NCBI GenBank assembly: GCA_040385245.1
Contig: JAZKHT010000012.1
Location: 68,570 to 132,569 of the forward strand
Direction of reading: 5' to 3'
Length of the DNA: 64,000 nt
Source: JAZKHT01 sp040385245
GTDB lineage: Bacteria > Pseudomonadota > Alphaproteobacteria > Rhodobacterales > Rhodobacteraceae
Below the pieces are notes generated by a model. It was not told the DNA's origin and did no database searches. It saw nothing but the letters and a program-made list of their open reading frames with translations. The position numbers and the translations under genes are program-made. Positions 59,263 to 64,000 of the stretch are shown piece by piece (position 1 is the stretch's first letter; the number at the start of each line of letters is the position of its first letter).

Positions 59263-60359
59263 AGCGCCTCCTCCCATTCACCGGTGGCGGTGCTGTCATG
59301 CACGACGCCGCCACCCACGTTCAACTCCACCCGCCCGCCCGGAAACAGGCTGAGCGTGCGGATCGCCACGTTGAAACAGGCGTCACCATCGGGGGCCATC
59401 CAGCCTATGGCCCCGCAATAGACCCCGCGCGGGCCATGCTCCAGTTCGCGGATGATCTGCATGGCACGGATTTTCGGCGCGCCCGTGACCGATCCGCAGG
59501 GAAACAGTGCCGCCATCAGGGCCACCAGATCGGGCGCCTCGGCCAGACGTCCCTGCACACGGCTGCTCATCTGGTGCAGGGTGGCGAAGGCCTCGACCGC
59601 GAAAAGTTCGGGCACCTTGACCGATCCCACCTGACACAGGCGCGATATGTCGTTGCGCAACAGATCGACAATCATCAGGTTTTCGGCGCGGGCCTTCTCC
59701 GAGGTCTGCAAGTCCAGCGCCAATGCCGCATCAAGTGCGGGGTCGGCATCGCGGGGGGCGGTGCCCTTCATCGGGCGCGCCTCGATAATCCCGCCCTGCA
59801 CGCGAAAGAACAACTCGGGGCTGCGCGAAATGACCACCGGCCCCGCACCCAGATCGACAAAGGCCCCGAACCCAACCGCCTGCCGCGCCCGCAAGGCGCC
59901 ATAAAGGCCAACGGGCGTGCCCGCGTCCAGCCGCGCCGACATCGGAAAGGTCAGGTTGATCTGATAGCAGTCCCCCGCCGCGATATAGGCTTTGACCCGC
60001 GCCATCGCCGCGTCATAGGCACCCCGGCTGATCCCCTTGCGCAAGGGCGACAGGCGCGCGGCGGACGCCTCATCCGCCGCACGGTCCAGCATCGGGCCTG
60101 CGTCCGTTGGTCCCTTGAACACCCCGAACACCACCAGCGGGCCGGGTCTGGGCCGGGGCATCAGCCGCGACAGCGCGGGTTCCAGCGCATAGCCCGCCTC
60201 GTAGGCCAGATAGCCTGCAATCCAATATCCGGCGCGGCGCGCATCCTCCAACCGTGCCAGCGCCGGGATCACCTCGGCCGGGCGGCGGGCGACCACCACC
60301 TCGACCGCGCCGTCAAACAGCGCAGGCGCCCCACCCGGACCATGTTCGCAAAGGATCAC
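59220..60359 (-). CDS. pabB: Aminodeoxychorismate synthase component I
   Basis: Chorismate-binding enzyme making 4-amino-4-deoxychorismate for folate. 379 residues; the catalytic block has YQINLTFPM, SPELFFRV, MKGTAPR, VDLLRNDISR and GSVTGAPKIRAMQII. The GTG at 60359 (VILCEHGPGG) is preferred over ATG 60371 because GGAGG lies 5 bases before it and the length then fits the family. Coupled to pabC; the glutaminase pabA is not in the window. Confidence 0.92.
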   Translation of the reverse strand: MILCEHGPGGAPALFDGAVEVVVARRPAEVIPALARLEDARRAGYWIAGYLAYEAGYALEPALSRLMPRPRPGPLVVFGVFKGPTDAGPMLDRAADEASAARLSPLRKGISRGAYDAAMARVKAYIAAGDCYQINLTFPMSARLDAGTPVGLYGALRARQAVGFGAFVDLGAGPVVISRSPELFFRVQGGIIEARPMKGTAPRDADPALDAALALDLQTSEKARAENLMIVDLLRNDISRLCQVGSVKVPELFAVEAFATLHQMSSRVQGRLAEAPDLVALMAALFPCGSVTGAPKIRAMQIIRELEHGPRGVYCGAIGWMAPDGDACFNVAIRTLSLFPGGRVELNVGGGVVHDSTATGEWEEALWKARFAKLPNPTA

Positions 60360-60543
60360 GCCGACCTCCATTCCAAGGCCCGGCAGATAGCACGCAGGCC
60401 CCACCCCGAACAGTCCATCCCCGACACATGTGACAAGGGTTGCGCCGCGCGCATCGCTCCCCTAAACCGCCGTCAATTTACTGCAAGCGACGAATCCACA
60501 TTCCGGTGCCCTTATGGCCCGGGATACATCATGCGGGGCCACC

Positions 60544-63888
<3,345 letters not shown>

Positions 63889-63947
63889 GGGAGTACCGTG
63901 AAAATTAAAAGCCTTGTCTGTGGTGCATGTTACCCAGACTTATTCGC

Positions 63948-64000
63948 TAGGGTCAGGACTCGTTCTTGTTTCATAGCCAGAACATGACGATTGCGGCGAG
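63948..64000. mobile_element. End of an IS5-family (IS427-group-like) insertion sequence, cut by the window edge
   Basis: CTAGGGTCAGGACTCGTTC near 63947-63965 resembles the terminal inverted repeat of IS5/IS427-group elements, and the adjoining minus-strand frame ends in a typical transposase C-terminus. Only about 50 bases of the element are inside the window. It lies 60 bases after carB. Confidence 0.65.
63971..64000 (-). CDS. Transposase C-terminus, IS5 family (partial)
   Basis: The minus strand from 64000 reads LAAIVMFWL then TGA (63971-63973). IS5-family DDE transposases commonly end in IAATVIFWL-like sequence, so this is very probably the last nine residues of one. The rest of the gene lies outside the window. 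The call rests on this short match plus the adjacent inverted-repeat-like sequence. Confidence 0.6.
   Translation of the reverse strand, partial: LAAIVMFWL

Overview
The window is GC-rich, densely coded chromosomal DNA of an alphaproteobacterium, most probably a member of the Rhodobacteraceae (Roseobacter/Rhodobacter relatives). The basis is protein content: a GcrA cell-cycle regulator, an RpoH sigma factor with the QKKLFFNLR box, a DUF1476 protein (the alphaproteobacterial F1-ATPase inhibitor zeta), DUF6455/DUF6476-type small proteins, and a lone DUF2156-type lysyl-phosphatidylglycerol synthase. I see no tRNA, rRNA, CRISPR array or prophage. Most of the window is housekeeping and transport; accessory signal is limited to an insertion sequence entering at the right edge, a truncated DNA methylase, an amber-interrupted small gene and several dispersed palindromic repeats.

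Layout. 1-3.4 kb: Gfo/Idh/MocA oxidoreductase (cut by the left edge), rpoH, and rluD divergent from a DUF6476 protein with overlapping start codons. 3.4-9.7 kb: a vitamin B12 acquisition operon on the minus strand, headed by a cobalamin riboswitch and running btuB, btuF, btuC, btuD, cbiZ and a second, signal-less BtuF-like protein; the last four genes are joined by ATGA/GTGA overlaps. 9.9-16.8 kb: a polyamine-type ABC transporter (potABCD) flanked by two amidase-signature enzymes. 16.8-19.0 kb: a coupled minus-strand group (periplasmic glutathione peroxidase, HDAC-family deacylase, ThpR RNA ligase/phosphodiesterase). 19.2-24.4 kb: Nudix hydrolase, a broken secreted protein, an orphan ParA ATPase, PAP2 phosphatase, LepA and small secreted proteins.

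24.4-32.5 kb: 2OG-Fe(II) oxygenase, a copper-handling pair (PCuAC and DUF2946-like), L28, MeaB, a DUF3108 protein, HrpB helicase and an MFS transporter. 32.5-36.8 kb: a DUF1993 protein, the arginine genes argD-GNAT-argF, and gcrA. 36.8-43.7 kb: AsmA, a 2-hydroxyacid dehydrogenase, the methylase remnant, rimO, a small membrane protein, a CDGSH protein, dgkA and an IMPACT-family protein. 43.8-50.1 kb: DUF6455 protein, M48 lipoprotein, M24 peptidase, OmpA-like lipoprotein, a ribbon-helix-helix regulator upstream of a PHB-depolymerase-type esterase, and a zinc alcohol dehydrogenase. 50.2-64 kb: purS/purC, ATPase inhibitor zeta, MprF, betaine-homocysteine methyltransferase, aspS, an MhqO/MhqD-like pair, pabC/pabB, carB and the end of an IS5-family element.

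The most interesting non-coding signal is a set of related intergenic repeats. One family has a C-rich hairpin followed by a GGATATTT...AGATGAAG-type tail. A second is AT-rich palindromes of the form GATTTTTC-N3-GAAAAATC. A third is a larger composite of palindromes present twice, one copy lying exactly where homology to the DNA methylase ends. Two genes (thpR and a GNAT gene) take their last codons and stop codon from such repeats. All assignments are by eye from motifs and remembered family sequences; no database search was run.
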